A DNA stretch of 18,398 bases, taken from the NCBI GenBank assembly GCA_031266895.1, contig JAISAD010000005.1:1-18398 (forward strand). Reading direction: 5' to 3'. The DNA is from Bacteroidales bacterium (lineage in GTDB: Bacteria > Bacteroidota > Bacteroidia > Bacteroidales > WCHB1-69). This document shows positions 1-8,098 of this stretch, in pieces. A model generated the notes under the pieces. The model made no database searches and was not told the origin of the DNA. It saw only the letters and a program-made list of their open reading frames with translations. The translations under genes were made by a program, and so were the position numbers. The stretch's first letter is position 1, and every line of letters begins with the position of its first letter.

Positions 1-968
1 TTAGCATGCAGCGCCTGTCGGGGAAGGAGTGTGAAGCAATTGTCGATGAACTGCTTATATTTGGTAAATGTAGTCCCTTTCAGGATTCGATGACCGCCAT
101 AAGAGGCATCGTTGAAGAGTGGATGCCCGATATATTTGGCATGGACACGGATCTGGTGTGTGCGTCCTGTTTCTAACTGGCACTCAATCAACGTTACATA
201 GCCGAAGCGTTCTATTATTTTCCAATGAGTGACGGCATGTTTTCCCTGTTCGCCGTCAGAAAAGACGGTCATCACTTTGCGTTCTTTGGGATTTCGTCCG
301 ACATTGCCGACAATTGTGCCCTCATTTTCCTGAAAATCGCCCCATACCAGTGCCCAATATTTACGTTCAATGGAGTGAGCAAAAAACTGTTGTGCTACTT
401 TCATTTGAGCATACTCATTTTTGGTTGCCATTATGATACCGGAAGTATCTTTGTCGATACGATGTACTAATAGCGGTTTGGCTGGCTCGCCATTACGGGT
501 GGTTTGTCCCATAAAACGGTAAGTGAGCGCATTGACTAATGTGCCGTTGTAGTTGGCAAATGCAGGATGTACTACCATGCCAGCTTCCTTGTCAATAACT
601 ATAATATCTTCATCTTCATAAAGTACATTCAAAGGAATGTTTTCCGGTAAAATCTCGTGTATGCGAGGTTCTGATGGCAGCAGTATAGAAATAATGTCAA
701 GCGGTTTGACACGATAATTCTGTTTTTCGGGTTTGCCGTTCACCAAAATGCAATCCGTTTTGGAAGCCTGCTGTATTTTAGTGCGCGAGATATTCATGGT
801 TAAGTTGACCAGATATTTGTCCATGCGCAACAGTTTGGTGCCCTTATCTACTTGGAAGCGATAATGTTCATACATCTCTTCCTGTTCTTCTTTTTCTACA
901 TTCTCTTCGTTAGAACTAGTTGTATTTTTTTCGTGTAGATTGTCAGAGATAAGCTCTTGATCGCTCAT
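1..968 (-). CDS. rluD: RluD-type 23S rRNA pseudouridine synthase, C-terminus cut by window edge
   Basis: Converts specific uridines of 23S rRNA to pseudouridine. The start is ATG at 968-966, and 322 codons are visible before the window ends; the family is usually about 350 residues, so some 30-40 are missing. An acidic N-terminal extension (about residues 1-40, Glu/Asn-rich) precedes an S4 RNA-binding domain (about 46-95). The synthase domain follows, with the catalytic-Asp motif HRIDKDTSG; Asp is about residue 172, and Ile replaces the more usual Leu of HRLD. Later motifs are LETGRTHQIRVH and, at the edge, RQALHA, both typical of RluA/RluD enzymes. The start lies 2 nt after the TAG stop of the upstream secreted-protein gene, so the two are probably co-transcribed. 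The family assignment is firm. The choice of RluD over another RluA paralogue rests on the S4 domain. Confidence 0.88.
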   Translation of the reverse strand, partial: MSDQELISDNLHEKNTTSSNEENVEKEEQEEMYEHYRFQVDKGTKLLRMDKYLVNLTMNISRTKIQQASKTDCILVNGKPEKQNYRVKPLDIISILLPSEPRIHEILPENIPLNVLYEDEDIIVIDKEAGMVVHPAFANYNGTLVNALTYRFMGQTTRNGEPAKPLLVHRIDKDTSGIIMATKNEYAQMKVAQQFFAHSIERKYWALVWGDFQENEGTIVGNVGRNPKERKVMTVFSDGEQGKHAVTHWKIIERFGYVTLIECQLETGRTHQIRVHAKYIGHPLFNDASYGGHRILKGTTFTKYKQFIDNCFTLLPRQALHA

Positions 969-970
969 TA

Positions 971-3418
971 CTATTTATTACAGGTTTTACAAATAATGGT
1001 CTTTATTTCTTGATTATCCAATATGCATATCGGCAGTTTGTCGAATAATCCGCACAGACGTGCAGGCTCTTTTTCTGCGGCCATTTTTACGGCTGCGTTA
1101 AATAAGGAACTGAGGTAGTCGGCTTCGCGATGTGCAGATAAACTGATATACGAAAACAGGAAATCGTTGGATATGGTGGAATCGTCCAGAAAAGGCTCCA
1201 TCAGACTTATGGCATAAGGATAGTCGTGCTCTTTGACGAAGATGGAGGCTAATTTATAGGCATCTTGCCACTTGCTGGCTTGCCCGATAGCATATTGCTT
1301 GATTTTGGCTATCGTGTTCGTTTTCATCGTTTCATTTTCGGGAGTTCCGGATTGGGTGGAGAGATAGGTCAACACTTTGGTCTGGAACTCCAGATTGAGA
1401 TTATTTACAGACTCTTTTGATAATGCCGCCTGTGCATAAAGCCGGTCAATTTCGGTTTGCAAGGCATTGATTTCGGCGATGCTTCTCCATTTGGCGGAAG
1501 TAATTTTGCAAACTGTTCTATTGTAGTTAGCTATGGGATTTGTGCTATTCAAGTCATACACTTTCAATATATCCGTGAGGATGCTGTCGCTGTAATTTTT
1601 CATCGGAAGAGAACGGATGTAAAGTTGGTTATTCAGGAACGGTTGATTGTCTTTTACAAAAGCAATTTCCATTTTATCAGCTATGGCGGAGGAATATTTT
1701 TTAGCTGCTACCTGTTGCATAATATATTTTTGTATGGACATAGCCACAGCAGGCTGGTTGGCAGCCAATGCTTTGTTGAATTTGCTTACGGCATAAATCT
1801 GCTCATTCCGTTCGTTGATTTGGTAAGTAATGTGCATTACCACTTCGGCATAGCGCTCTTTGGCTAAAAGCGTATCCAGATCTTTTGCTGCTTTACCGCC
1901 GTTTTCTTTCAATGTTTTTAACGCGTCGTTTTTATTGAACCCTAAGTAGTAGTATTGTTCGTTATATACAATATCTTTTTGAAAATCAACCCAGCTATCT
2001 GCATATGAAACTTTTACATTGATATTGGGATAGAGCGTATTGAGTGCTTTACTGATGCTTTGTCCCCGTTTTTTCTGTATGGTTTGCTGATTGGGATCGT
2101 TGAACAAGTTAATTGAATTGTACACAATGACCTCAAGAGAGTTGATTTTATAGGCCGGCTCATTCATTTTATGTATGTTGTCCACAAAATCGGCAGGTTG
2201 ATAATTTGTTTTTCTTATATCGGTAAACGGAATTTTAAAAGAAATGGTATTTTCTTCCGCTACCGGTATCCAATCACCGATGCTTTTCACACTATTTTCG
2301 TCAGGCAAAAAACTGATTTTAACATCGCTGCTCACCCCTTTACATTCAATTGCTTTTTTTAGAATGGTGCGGCATACATATTTTCCCTCTTTGATGACCA
2401 GAATATTGACATCAAAGTCGTCGGAGGTGATGCCGTCAGGAATTACTCCAATTTTAGCACTTATTTTGTTGGCTTTTTTATCGGAAATTGTATTATTAGC
2501 CAAAATCGTTTCGTAGGTAATGGCTTTAGTGATAAAACCATGATTTACGCGGTCGTTGTCCACCACACGATTTTTGCAGTCGTATTGAAAATGCTGCACA
2601 AAGTCGAGCACGATAGCATCTCCATCTCTGCCAATCAATTTTTTAAGAAAGCGAGCATTGTCGCATATAAATGATATATCATTGTTTTTCACTGATATAT
2701 ACTCTGAAAGTACTTCAAAGTTGTAATCGTTATAACAGCGGGTACATGCCTTTGCATTAAAAAAATCAAGACCACTTTTCGATTTGGTATAGGGAGCATC
2801 CTTATCGCCCGGCGCAGCTTTATCCAAATTGAATGTGCGATCATTGCCCAGCGTAAGCGAAATATAGATAGATTTCAGGTACTGATCACAGGCAAATCCG
2901 ATTCCAATATAGCTATATTGCTTATCCAAAAGCACTTGTGCTGTCTTCATATTTTTTAATAGCGACTTCACTATCTCCAGCGATACATCATAGTAGGAGT
3001 ATTCCTTTTCTCCGAGAAAGGCCTTTGCTTTGGTCACCAATTCCGTCCCATTATGGGTTAAGTTGTATTTTTTAAAGCGATAGTAGGTAGTACGATAGGG
3101 AGCGTCGTTCTCTACAGTCCGTTCATCCTTACGCCCCATATAGCTGGCTTGCATTTGCGCAGCAGAATCAAGCGCTTCGTCATGTTTCATTTTTCGGGCA
3201 AAAGCATATTCTGCTCGTGCCGCATCCACAATATCAGTTACACATTTGTACAAAATGCTGGCATTAAAATCACCGGCATTAAAATTTTTCGCATAATCTT
3301 TCTGTTTTACTAAAATATCCGCATTGAAATTCATGTACGGATTTTCTTGCTGCGAAAAAGCTAAATTGCACAATAGCAATAAACTAACTACAATAAAAAA
3401 CTCGATTTTCTTTATCAT
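971..3418 (-). CDS. Secreted multidomain protein with degenerate CAP (SCP/PR1-like) domain
   Basis: Function unknown. The 815-residue protein has a clear signal peptide (basic MIKK, hydrophobic core to about residue 20, cleavage near residues 21-23), so it is exported. Residues about 60-180 resemble a CAP domain: an initial helix with ARAEYAF, LTHNG at 120-124, and a YIGIGF strand at 170-175. The Trp and His usual around the second conserved helix are replaced, so any metal or lipid site is probably altered. A cysteine pair CTRC (224-227) opens a middle region. Residues about 424-482 weakly resemble an OmpA-like or peptidoglycan-binding fold, with IQKKRGQSISKAL recalling the LSxxRA helix. From about 500 to the end it is mostly helical and possibly TPR-like, ending in a C-terminal CKTC. 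Upstream, CAATAATA at 3451-3458 is a one-mismatch match to a -7 element on this strand. The CAP call is moderately secure and the other domains are inference. Confidence 0.72.
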   Translation of the reverse strand: MIKKIEFFIVVSLLLLCNLAFSQQENPYMNFNADILVKQKDYAKNFNAGDFNASILYKCVTDIVDAARAEYAFARKMKHDEALDSAAQMQASYMGRKDERTVENDAPYRTTYYRFKKYNLTHNGTELVTKAKAFLGEKEYSYYDVSLEIVKSLLKNMKTAQVLLDKQYSYIGIGFACDQYLKSIYISLTLGNDRTFNLDKAAPGDKDAPYTKSKSGLDFFNAKACTRCYNDYNFEVLSEYISVKNNDISFICDNARFLKKLIGRDGDAIVLDFVQHFQYDCKNRVVDNDRVNHGFITKAITYETILANNTISDKKANKISAKIGVIPDGITSDDFDVNILVIKEGKYVCRTILKKAIECKGVSSDVKISFLPDENSVKSIGDWIPVAEENTISFKIPFTDIRKTNYQPADFVDNIHKMNEPAYKINSLEVIVYNSINLFNDPNQQTIQKKRGQSISKALNTLYPNINVKVSYADSWVDFQKDIVYNEQYYYLGFNKNDALKTLKENGGKAAKDLDTLLAKERYAEVVMHITYQINERNEQIYAVSKFNKALAANQPAVAMSIQKYIMQQVAAKKYSSAIADKMEIAFVKDNQPFLNNQLYIRSLPMKNYSDSILTDILKVYDLNSTNPIANYNRTVCKITSAKWRSIAEINALQTEIDRLYAQAALSKESVNNLNLEFQTKVLTYLSTQSGTPENETMKTNTIAKIKQYAIGQASKWQDAYKLASIFVKEHDYPYAISLMEPFLDDSTISNDFLFSYISLSAHREADYLSSLFNAAVKMAAEKEPARLCGLFDKLPICILDNQEIKTIICKTCNK

Positions 3419-3593
3419 AAGTCCGATTTTTAAAAGTTTAAATTAGGCAGCAATAATAAGAAAAAAAAATGATATAACGCATGTGAGAAAAAGGATTTTA
3501 AAAAAAATTGTGTGAAAATGTCAGATTGTTTTTATCGCAGGAACTTGTCTAATATTGTTCCTTTCAATTTTTGCTTTTTTCTCAATCTTGTAT

Positions 3594-4502
3594 TCAATAC
3601 CTTTTTACCTGAATTTGCGATACGCCGGCTTCAATTTCAATAAAAACTGTGCCTTTTGAAATACCCTCTGCTTCAGCAACATATTTTCCGTTTTGCTTTT
3701 TAAATCCTTTAAAATTGGAAGAGATAAAAGCCGCCTCTTTTTCAATAATGCACCGCATTGTTTTAGGCACTTCAAGGGTAATGTCGGAAGCTCCGGCGCT
3801 GATTTCAGCTTTTACTTTATCAGCCCTGTCGCCCAATCTAACCACAATATGAGTAGCACCGGCGTTCAATTCCAAATTTTGCACTTTGAATGGCGTCAAA
3901 TTGATAGTACCCGAACAATCTCCAATATTCAAGTTCATATCCCACACCGGATTAGGATTTAATTTAAGTGTGATAGCTCTATTGTCAAGAATGTTGTGGG
4001 CAGCGGATGTAACTGCAACAGATGCCGTACGGGTAATTGTATCGGAGTTGACGGATACGACAAATGCCTCGCTGCCGGCCGTTGCCACCAAAAGACGACT
4101 GGTGTCGAAAATGAGTGTGCTCGCCCCGATGCTCAAGTCTAACGAAGCCTTATCGTAAAGGAAGCAGGTGTTATTGCTGCCAATGGGATCTGTTTGCCAT
4201 TTATTATCTTGCACTATTGTAACTTCGTTCCACTCAAGCCTGTTGGATTTGTCAATGTGTGGCAGGAGCAGCATCAGCAACCCTATGCCAAGCGTTAAAA
4301 TATTGAGGAGTAATCTGTAAATTTCGGGAATCGGCAAAAGTGAAATTCCTATCCAAACTACGATAAGCGGCCACAAATGCCAAATATCACGCCAATTAAG
4401 GTTAATGACGTCTAACGAAGATAACAGCCATATTATCCCTATCGTTATCAGGGCAATTCCTGCAAACAGTTTTCCTGCGTAACCGGACTTTATTGTGCTC
4501 AT
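3594..4502 (-). CDS. LiaF-like membrane protein with extracytoplasmic beta-rich domain
   Basis: A 302-residue envelope protein. The N-terminus holds three or four hydrophobic segments (about residues 10-30, 42-57 and 60-82) with the IALITIGIIWLLSSL pattern of the LiaF/DUF5668-type membrane domain. From about residue 90 the protein is soluble and rich in short beta repeats with recurring Gly-Ala/Gly-Asp turns (LELNAGATHIVVRLGD, AEISAGASDITLEVPK). This fits the toast-rack/LiaF C-terminal fold. In Firmicutes LiaF modulates the LiaRS cell-envelope stress system; no LiaR or LiaS homologue is visible here, so that role should not be transferred. It follows the PspC-domain gene by 45 nt on the same strand, a pairing often seen in Bacteroidota, and the two are probably one transcription unit. 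The start is ATG with no Shine-Dalgarno sequence. Confidence 0.72.
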   Translation of the reverse strand: MSTIKSGYAGKLFAGIALITIGIIWLLSSLDVINLNWRDIWHLWPLIVVWIGISLLPIPEIYRLLLNILTLGIGLLMLLLPHIDKSNRLEWNEVTIVQDNKWQTDPIGSNNTCFLYDKASLDLSIGASTLIFDTSRLLVATAGSEAFVVSVNSDTITRTASVAVTSAAHNILDNRAITLKLNPNPVWDMNLNIGDCSGTINLTPFKVQNLELNAGATHIVVRLGDRADKVKAEISAGASDITLEVPKTMRCIIEKEAAFISSNFKGFKKQNGKYVAEAEGISKGTVFIEIEAGVSQIQVKRY

Positions 4503-4547
4503 ACAAATAAAAATTAAGAGTTAAAAACTAATAGGATAAAATCATTA

Positions 4548-5024
4548 TTAGTGCTTTTTCAGGCTTATGGCGGCCAAAGCCACACCAACTGCAATCAATG
4601 TAATAGCTACAATAGTTTTGATTGTGGCGTGAGATAAAAATTGACGCGTTAGTAATATGCCGCCAATGCAGATACAAGTCAAACCTGCGATGGCAGCTAT
4701 AATTTTGCTTGTCGCTACGCTGTCGTTAGTCGCTGTATTGCTGTTATTTTCTGTTTGCGGCTCATTGTGCACGGCATTTCCGTTGCTGTCCACTTCCACA
4801 TAAGAGGTATCTTGTGCCGGTTGATTGCCATAAAGAGGCGCTTCAGGGGGCGGCATGATAATAGCAAAAATAAAGTAGAGCAGCACTCCACTGCCGCCAG
4901 CCAGCACCAGCAGCACAAAGAGCATGCGTACTATGGTGGGGTCAATATTCAAATATTCGGCGATACCGGCGGCAACGCCAAAAATTTTTGACATTCGACT
5001 TTTAGTTAATCTTTTTTTTGTCAT
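4548..5024 (-). CDS. PspC-domain membrane protein
   Basis: A 158-residue membrane protein. Residues 1-58 are a typical PspC domain: basic N-terminus, KIFGVAAGIAEYLNIDPTIV, then the hydrophobic segment LFVLLVLAGGSGVLLYFIFA and a Pro-rich end. A polar Asn/Thr/Gln-rich linker (about 60-105) leads to two further membrane segments (about 109-128 and 134-153), a longer C-terminus than minimal PspC proteins have. PspC in Proteobacteria takes part in the phage-shock response to membrane stress. Here the domain occurs without PspA or PspB in the window and next to a LiaF-like protein, so a role in membrane stress or envelope homeostasis is inference. It starts 40 nt after the gpsA stop and could be read through from gpsA; no convincing separate promoter was seen. 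Confidence 0.8.
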   Translation of the reverse strand: MTKKRLTKSRMSKIFGVAAGIAEYLNIDPTIVRMLFVLLVLAGGSGVLLYFIFAIIMPPPEAPLYGNQPAQDTSYVEVDSNGNAVHNEPQTENNSNTATNDSVATSKIIAAIAGLTCICIGGILLTRQFLSHATIKTIVAITLIAVGVALAAISLKKH

Positions 5025-5064
5025 GATTCATTATTTTTAGACTTTAAATCATTATATTTCAATG

Positions 5065-6114
5065 CTATACAAAATATTCGGCTATTCGTTTTATTTCCGA
5101 GCTTACGTTATTTCCCTCATAAAGAATCCCATAAATGGTCTCTACAATTGGAATGTGGACATCATATTTTTTATTAATTTCGTGAATGCAGCGGCAAGCG
5201 TAATAGCCTTCGGCAATCATATTCATCTCCAACTGTGTCATACGCACCGATAGACCATGCCCTATCATGTTGCCAAACATTCTGTTACGGCTAAAGCGAG
5301 AATAGGAAGTTGCCAGCAGGTCACCCAAATAGGGCGCATCTTCCAATACTCGTTGTTTATTAAAATAGACTTCCGTTACAAATTTTTTCATTTCTTTCAC
5401 ACAATTGGCTATATATGAGGCAATAAAATTATCCCCATAGCCTAATCCGCTGCATATTCCAGCTCCCAAGGCATAGATATTTTTCAGCACGGTAGCCATT
5501 TCTACACCCATAATATCGTTAGAAACGGAAGTTCGTACATATCTGTTATTGAATAGTTTAGCCACCATTTCGGCCAAATCGGCATTTTCGGAAGCAGCAG
5601 TAAGAAAAGTAAACTTTTCCTGTGCCACCTCTTCGGCATGTGAAGGGCCGCTGATAATTGCCAGATTGGCCATTGGCACGTGAAATTCCGTTTTCAAATA
5701 ATCGGTAATTACTTGCATGGTTTTAGGAACAATCCCTTTTACGGCTGTGATAATTTTCTTTTTGTAAATCTTACTTTTTTTAAGAGGATCCAAGGTTTTA
5801 TCCAAAAATGCTGACGGGGTAACAATTACCACATAGTCGGCTTTTGCAACCACCTTTCGGATGTCGGTGCTCACCCTTACTTCGTTGGGATTTATTAGTA
5901 CAGAACTGAGATAAAGAGGGTTGTGGCCGTATCGAGTTACCCCTTCAACCACTTCTTCTTCACGTACCCACCAATGAAGATGCTCCAAATTCGAAGATAA
6001 AATTTTAATGATTGCAGTAGCCCAACTGCCGCCGCCAATCACAGCTACGCGATAGCGCATCCGGTTTTTTCTGCGCCGTACAGGATTATTCAATTCATCT
6101 AAAATAGTTGTCAT
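5065..6114 (-). CDS. gpsA: NAD(P)-dependent glycerol-3-phosphate dehydrogenase
   Basis: Cytosolic enzyme that interconverts dihydroxyacetone phosphate and sn-glycerol 3-phosphate, the backbone for phospholipid synthesis. The Rossmann loop reads GGGSWATAI, the Bacteroidota form of the family's GxGxxG/A motif. Other conserved parts are TAVKGI, GPSHAEEVA, VLKNIYALGAGI (with the catalytic Lys) and GYGDNFIASYI. The frame extends up to a GTG at 6132, but a strong -7 element at 6148-6155 would place transcription start close to that codon. The listed ATG (MTTILDE) is the first one downstream. ATG at 6060 (MRYRVAVIGGG) would give 331 residues, matching my recollection of the usual family length in this phylum, and may be the true start. 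The nearest downstream gene is the PspC gene, 40 nt away. Confidence 0.92.
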   Translation of the reverse strand: MTTILDELNNPVRRRKNRMRYRVAVIGGGSWATAIIKILSSNLEHLHWWVREEEVVEGVTRYGHNPLYLSSVLINPNEVRVSTDIRKVVAKADYVVIVTPSAFLDKTLDPLKKSKIYKKKIITAVKGIVPKTMQVITDYLKTEFHVPMANLAIISGPSHAEEVAQEKFTFLTAASENADLAEMVAKLFNNRYVRTSVSNDIMGVEMATVLKNIYALGAGICSGLGYGDNFIASYIANCVKEMKKFVTEVYFNKQRVLEDAPYLGDLLATSYSRFSRNRMFGNMIGHGLSVRMTQLEMNMIAEGYYACRCIHEINKKYDVHIPIVETIYGILYEGNNVSSEIKRIAEYFV

Positions 6115-6147
6115 AATCAATTGCTGTTTCACATTTTTTTAGAGTTG

Positions 6148-6174
6148 CAAAAATACAATTTTTTGCCTTGCAAA
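6148..6174 (-). promoter_or_regulatory. Bacteroidota-type promoter for gpsA
   Basis: Read on the minus strand, TTTG (6174-6171) is followed after 15 nt by TATTTTTG (6155-6148), a perfect match to the Bacteroidota -7 consensus TAnnTTTG. It lies between the phosphorylase stop and the gpsA start. The expected transcription start near 6140 argues against the GTG at 6132 as the translation start. Confidence 0.6.
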
Positions 6175-6189
6175 CAGTATTAAATTTTT

Positions 6190-7050
6190 CTACAATCGAT
6201 CAATGACGGTATCTATCAGTGTTTCCATCGCTTTGGCATAACCTTTTGAAAAGTCTTTTGTAGCACGGTTGGCGATAGCCAAACATACAGTTAAAGCTTT
6301 GTGTCCAAGTAATTTACTCAATCCATAAATGGCAGAACATTCCATTTCCATATTAGAAAAATGCCGTCCATTATAGCTAAAACTATCAATTTTGCCATTC
6401 ATATCGGGATATTGCAGTGGAGCACGCACGTCTCTGCCTTGCGGCCCAAAGAAACCTGGAGCACTGATGGTAATGCCCTGCACCATATCATAACCCACTT
6501 GTTGCAGCAATTCTGCATCGGCATTCATGCAGTAGGGATAAGGGAGGTGCCCATTCCAGTCGGTGTGGGCTACAAAAGCGTTTACCAGTGCCTCGTCAGA
6601 CAGGCCATTATGGTTATAAAATTGTAATACGCCATCAATTCCAAATCCTTGCGTGGAGGCAATATGACTGTGTATGGGAATATCAGCTTGCAGCGCTCCG
6701 CATGTACCAATGCGCACCATGGTAAGTGGTCGCTTTTCAGTTTTCACTTCCATGCTTTTCAGATCAATATTGGCCAAGGCATCTAATTCATTCAGCACGA
6801 TATCTATATTATCGGTGCCCATGCCGGTAGAGAGCACGGTAAGGCGTTTATTCTGGCAGGTTCCGGTATGGGTTATCAATTCCCGATTCTCTCGCTTGAT
6901 TTCAATAGTATCAAAACGTTGCGATATTTTGGCTACTCGTCCAGGATCTCCTACTAAAATAATCGTATCAGCCAGCTCTTCGGGGAAGAGGTTCAGGTGA
7001 TACATAGCTCCTGAGGGTTGTAGTGGCAATTCTGATGCAGCAATTTTCAT
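6190..7050 (-). CDS. Nucleoside phosphorylase (uridine/purine phosphorylase family)
   Basis: A 286-residue PNP/UDP phosphorylase family enzyme that cleaves a nucleoside with phosphate to a free base and ribose 1-phosphate, in nucleoside salvage. The phosphate-site motif GDPGRV is at residues 34-39, STGMGTDNI at 74-82, RIGTCGALQ at 113-121, and the ribose-binding NMEMECSA at 233-240. These are the family's characteristic positions, and the length is normal for the trimeric/hexameric NP-I class. Sequence alone does not let me decide between uridine and purine nucleosides, so no symbol is given. It is transcribed from its own promoter just beyond the ribosomal-operon terminator, with a leader of roughly 20 nt before the ATG. 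Confidence 0.85.
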   Translation of the reverse strand: MKIAASELPLQPSGAMYHLNLFPEELADTIILVGDPGRVAKISQRFDTIEIKRENRELITHTGTCQNKRLTVLSTGMGTDNIDIVLNELDALANIDLKSMEVKTEKRPLTMVRIGTCGALQADIPIHSHIASTQGFGIDGVLQFYNHNGLSDEALVNAFVAHTDWNGHLPYPYCMNADAELLQQVGYDMVQGITISAPGFFGPQGRDVRAPLQYPDMNGKIDSFSYNGRHFSNMEMECSAIYGLSKLLGHKALTVCLAIANRATKDFSKGYAKAMETLIDTVIDRL

Positions 7051-7076
7051 TGTTTTCTGTTTTTAGATAGCGAGTG

Positions 7077-7107
7077 CAAAAATACGTGTTTTTTTTCAAT
7101 GTTCAAG
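7077..7107 (-). promoter_or_regulatory. Promoter for the nucleoside phosphorylase gene
   Basis: On the minus strand TATTTTTG (7084-7077) matches TAnnTTTG. A CTTG lies 19 nt upstream (7107-7104), and an alternative TTG lies 12 nt upstream (7099-7097). The element sits immediately downstream of the ribosomal operon's terminator hairpin, so the phosphorylase is probably transcribed independently. Confidence 0.5.
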
Positions 7108-7114
7108 AAAACAA

Positions 7115-7142
7115 GAGACTGTCCCGAATATAAGACAGTCTC
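7115..7142 (-). terminator. Terminator hairpin after rpsE
   Basis: GAGACTGTC (7115-7123) and GACAGTCTC (7134-7142) form a perfect 9-bp stem with a 10-nt loop. Read on the minus strand the stem is followed by TTGTTTTCTTG, a moderately U-rich tail. It lies about 45 nt past the rpsE stop and would end the ribosomal operon there. Confidence 0.7.
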
Positions 7143-7188
7143 CCAAGCAATGAAAACATTAAAATTTACCTAAAATAAAATAACGGAA

Positions 7189-7707
7189 TTACCCATTAAA
7201 TACTTTATCTAAACTGATACCTCTTACCTGTGCTACGGTATAAGGATCTCTTAGTTGAGCCAAAGCGTTGATTGTGGCTTTAACCACGCTGTGAGGGATG
7301 GATGAGCCTTTTGATTTGGCCAGCACATCTTTTACGCCTACAGATTCAAGTACGGCACGCATAGCGCCACCGGCAATAACTCCGGTACCGGGAGCAGCAG
7401 GTTTCATAAAGACAAGTGAACCGCTATAGCGTCCTTCTTGCAAGTGAGGAATAGTGCCTTTAATTACAGGTACGCGGATAAGATTCTTTTTAGCATCGTC
7501 AGTCCCTTTTGACATGGCGGCTGTTGCATCTCTTGCTTTTCCCAATCCGAAGCCTACGATCCCGTTTTCATTGCCAACGACCACGATGGCAGAAAAACTG
7601 AATGTGCGCCCCCCCTTGGTTACTTTGGTTACTCTGTTTATAGCAACGAGTCTCTCTTTTAACTCTATATCGACTGCTTTTATTCTTTTAATTTTTAAAT
7701 TTGACAT
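7189..7707 (-). CDS. rpsE: 30S ribosomal protein S5
   Basis: A 172-residue small-subunit protein at the mRNA entry side, involved in decoding accuracy. The N-terminal S5 RNA-binding domain carries the RVTKVTKGGRTFSFSAIVVV stretch and GIVGFGLGKARD. The C-terminal domain has PAAPGTGVIAGGAMRAVLE and GSSIPHSVVKATINAL. The length is normal. It is the last gene of this operon, 13 nt after rplR. A terminator follows instead of rpmD, rplO and secY, which usually come next. Confidence 0.97.
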   Translation of the reverse strand: MSNLKIKRIKAVDIELKERLVAINRVTKVTKGGRTFSFSAIVVVGNENGIVGFGLGKARDATAAMSKGTDDAKKNLIRVPVIKGTIPHLQEGRYSGSLVFMKPAAPGTGVIAGGAMRAVLESVGVKDVLAKSKGSSIPHSVVKATINALAQLRDPYTVAQVRGISLDKVFNG

Positions 7708-7720
7708 ATTGTTGTTGCTT

Positions 7721-8080
7721 TTAGAAAATTAAACCTCCTTCTCTTGCCGCATCGGCCAAAGATTTTACTCTACCATGGTAAAGATAACCGTTACGATCAA
7801 ATACTACGGATGTAACGCCGGCAGTAGTAGCCTTTTCGGCAATTATTTTACCTACGAGTGCAGATTGGGCTGTTTTGGTTATTTTTTTGTTTTTGATTTC
7901 AGTAACGGCAGAAGATGCGAATGCCAACGTATGGCCGGCAATATCATCAATAATCTGCACGTAAATGTCGCGGTTGCTTCTGAAAATTGACATTCTGGGA
8001 CATTCTGATGTGCCGCTGATTTTCTTGCGGACTCTCATTTTTATCCTGTTTCTTCTAAATTCTTTTTTATTATGAGCCAT
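7721..8080 (-). CDS. rplR: 50S ribosomal protein L18
   Basis: A 119-residue large-subunit protein that binds 5S rRNA in the central protuberance. The basic N-terminus (KKEFRRNRIKMRVRKKI) is followed by RMSIFRSNRDIYVQIIDD and a C-terminal VVFDRNGYLYHGRVKSLADAAREGGL stretch split as FDRNGYLYHGRV and ADAAREGGL, both L18 signatures. It lies 18 nt after rplF and 13 nt before rpsE, in the standard spc order. Confidence 0.97.
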   Translation of the reverse strand: MAHNKKEFRRNRIKMRVRKKISGTSECPRMSIFRSNRDIYVQIIDDIAGHTLAFASSAVTEIKNKKITKTAQSALVGKIIAEKATTAGVTSVVFDRNGYLYHGRVKSLADAAREGGLIF

Positions 8081-8098
8081 CTTCTTTAATTTACAAGG

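Noticed and set aside
1457..1867. 136-codon plus-strand open frame inside the CAP-domain gene
   Set aside because: It lies antisense to the secreted-protein gene, has no recognisable domain and no promoter or ribosome binding site.
3539..3562. AGGAAC/GTTCCT inverted repeat after the LiaF-like gene, considered as a terminator
   Set aside because: Only a 6-bp stem with a 12-nt loop and no U-run following it on the minus strand.
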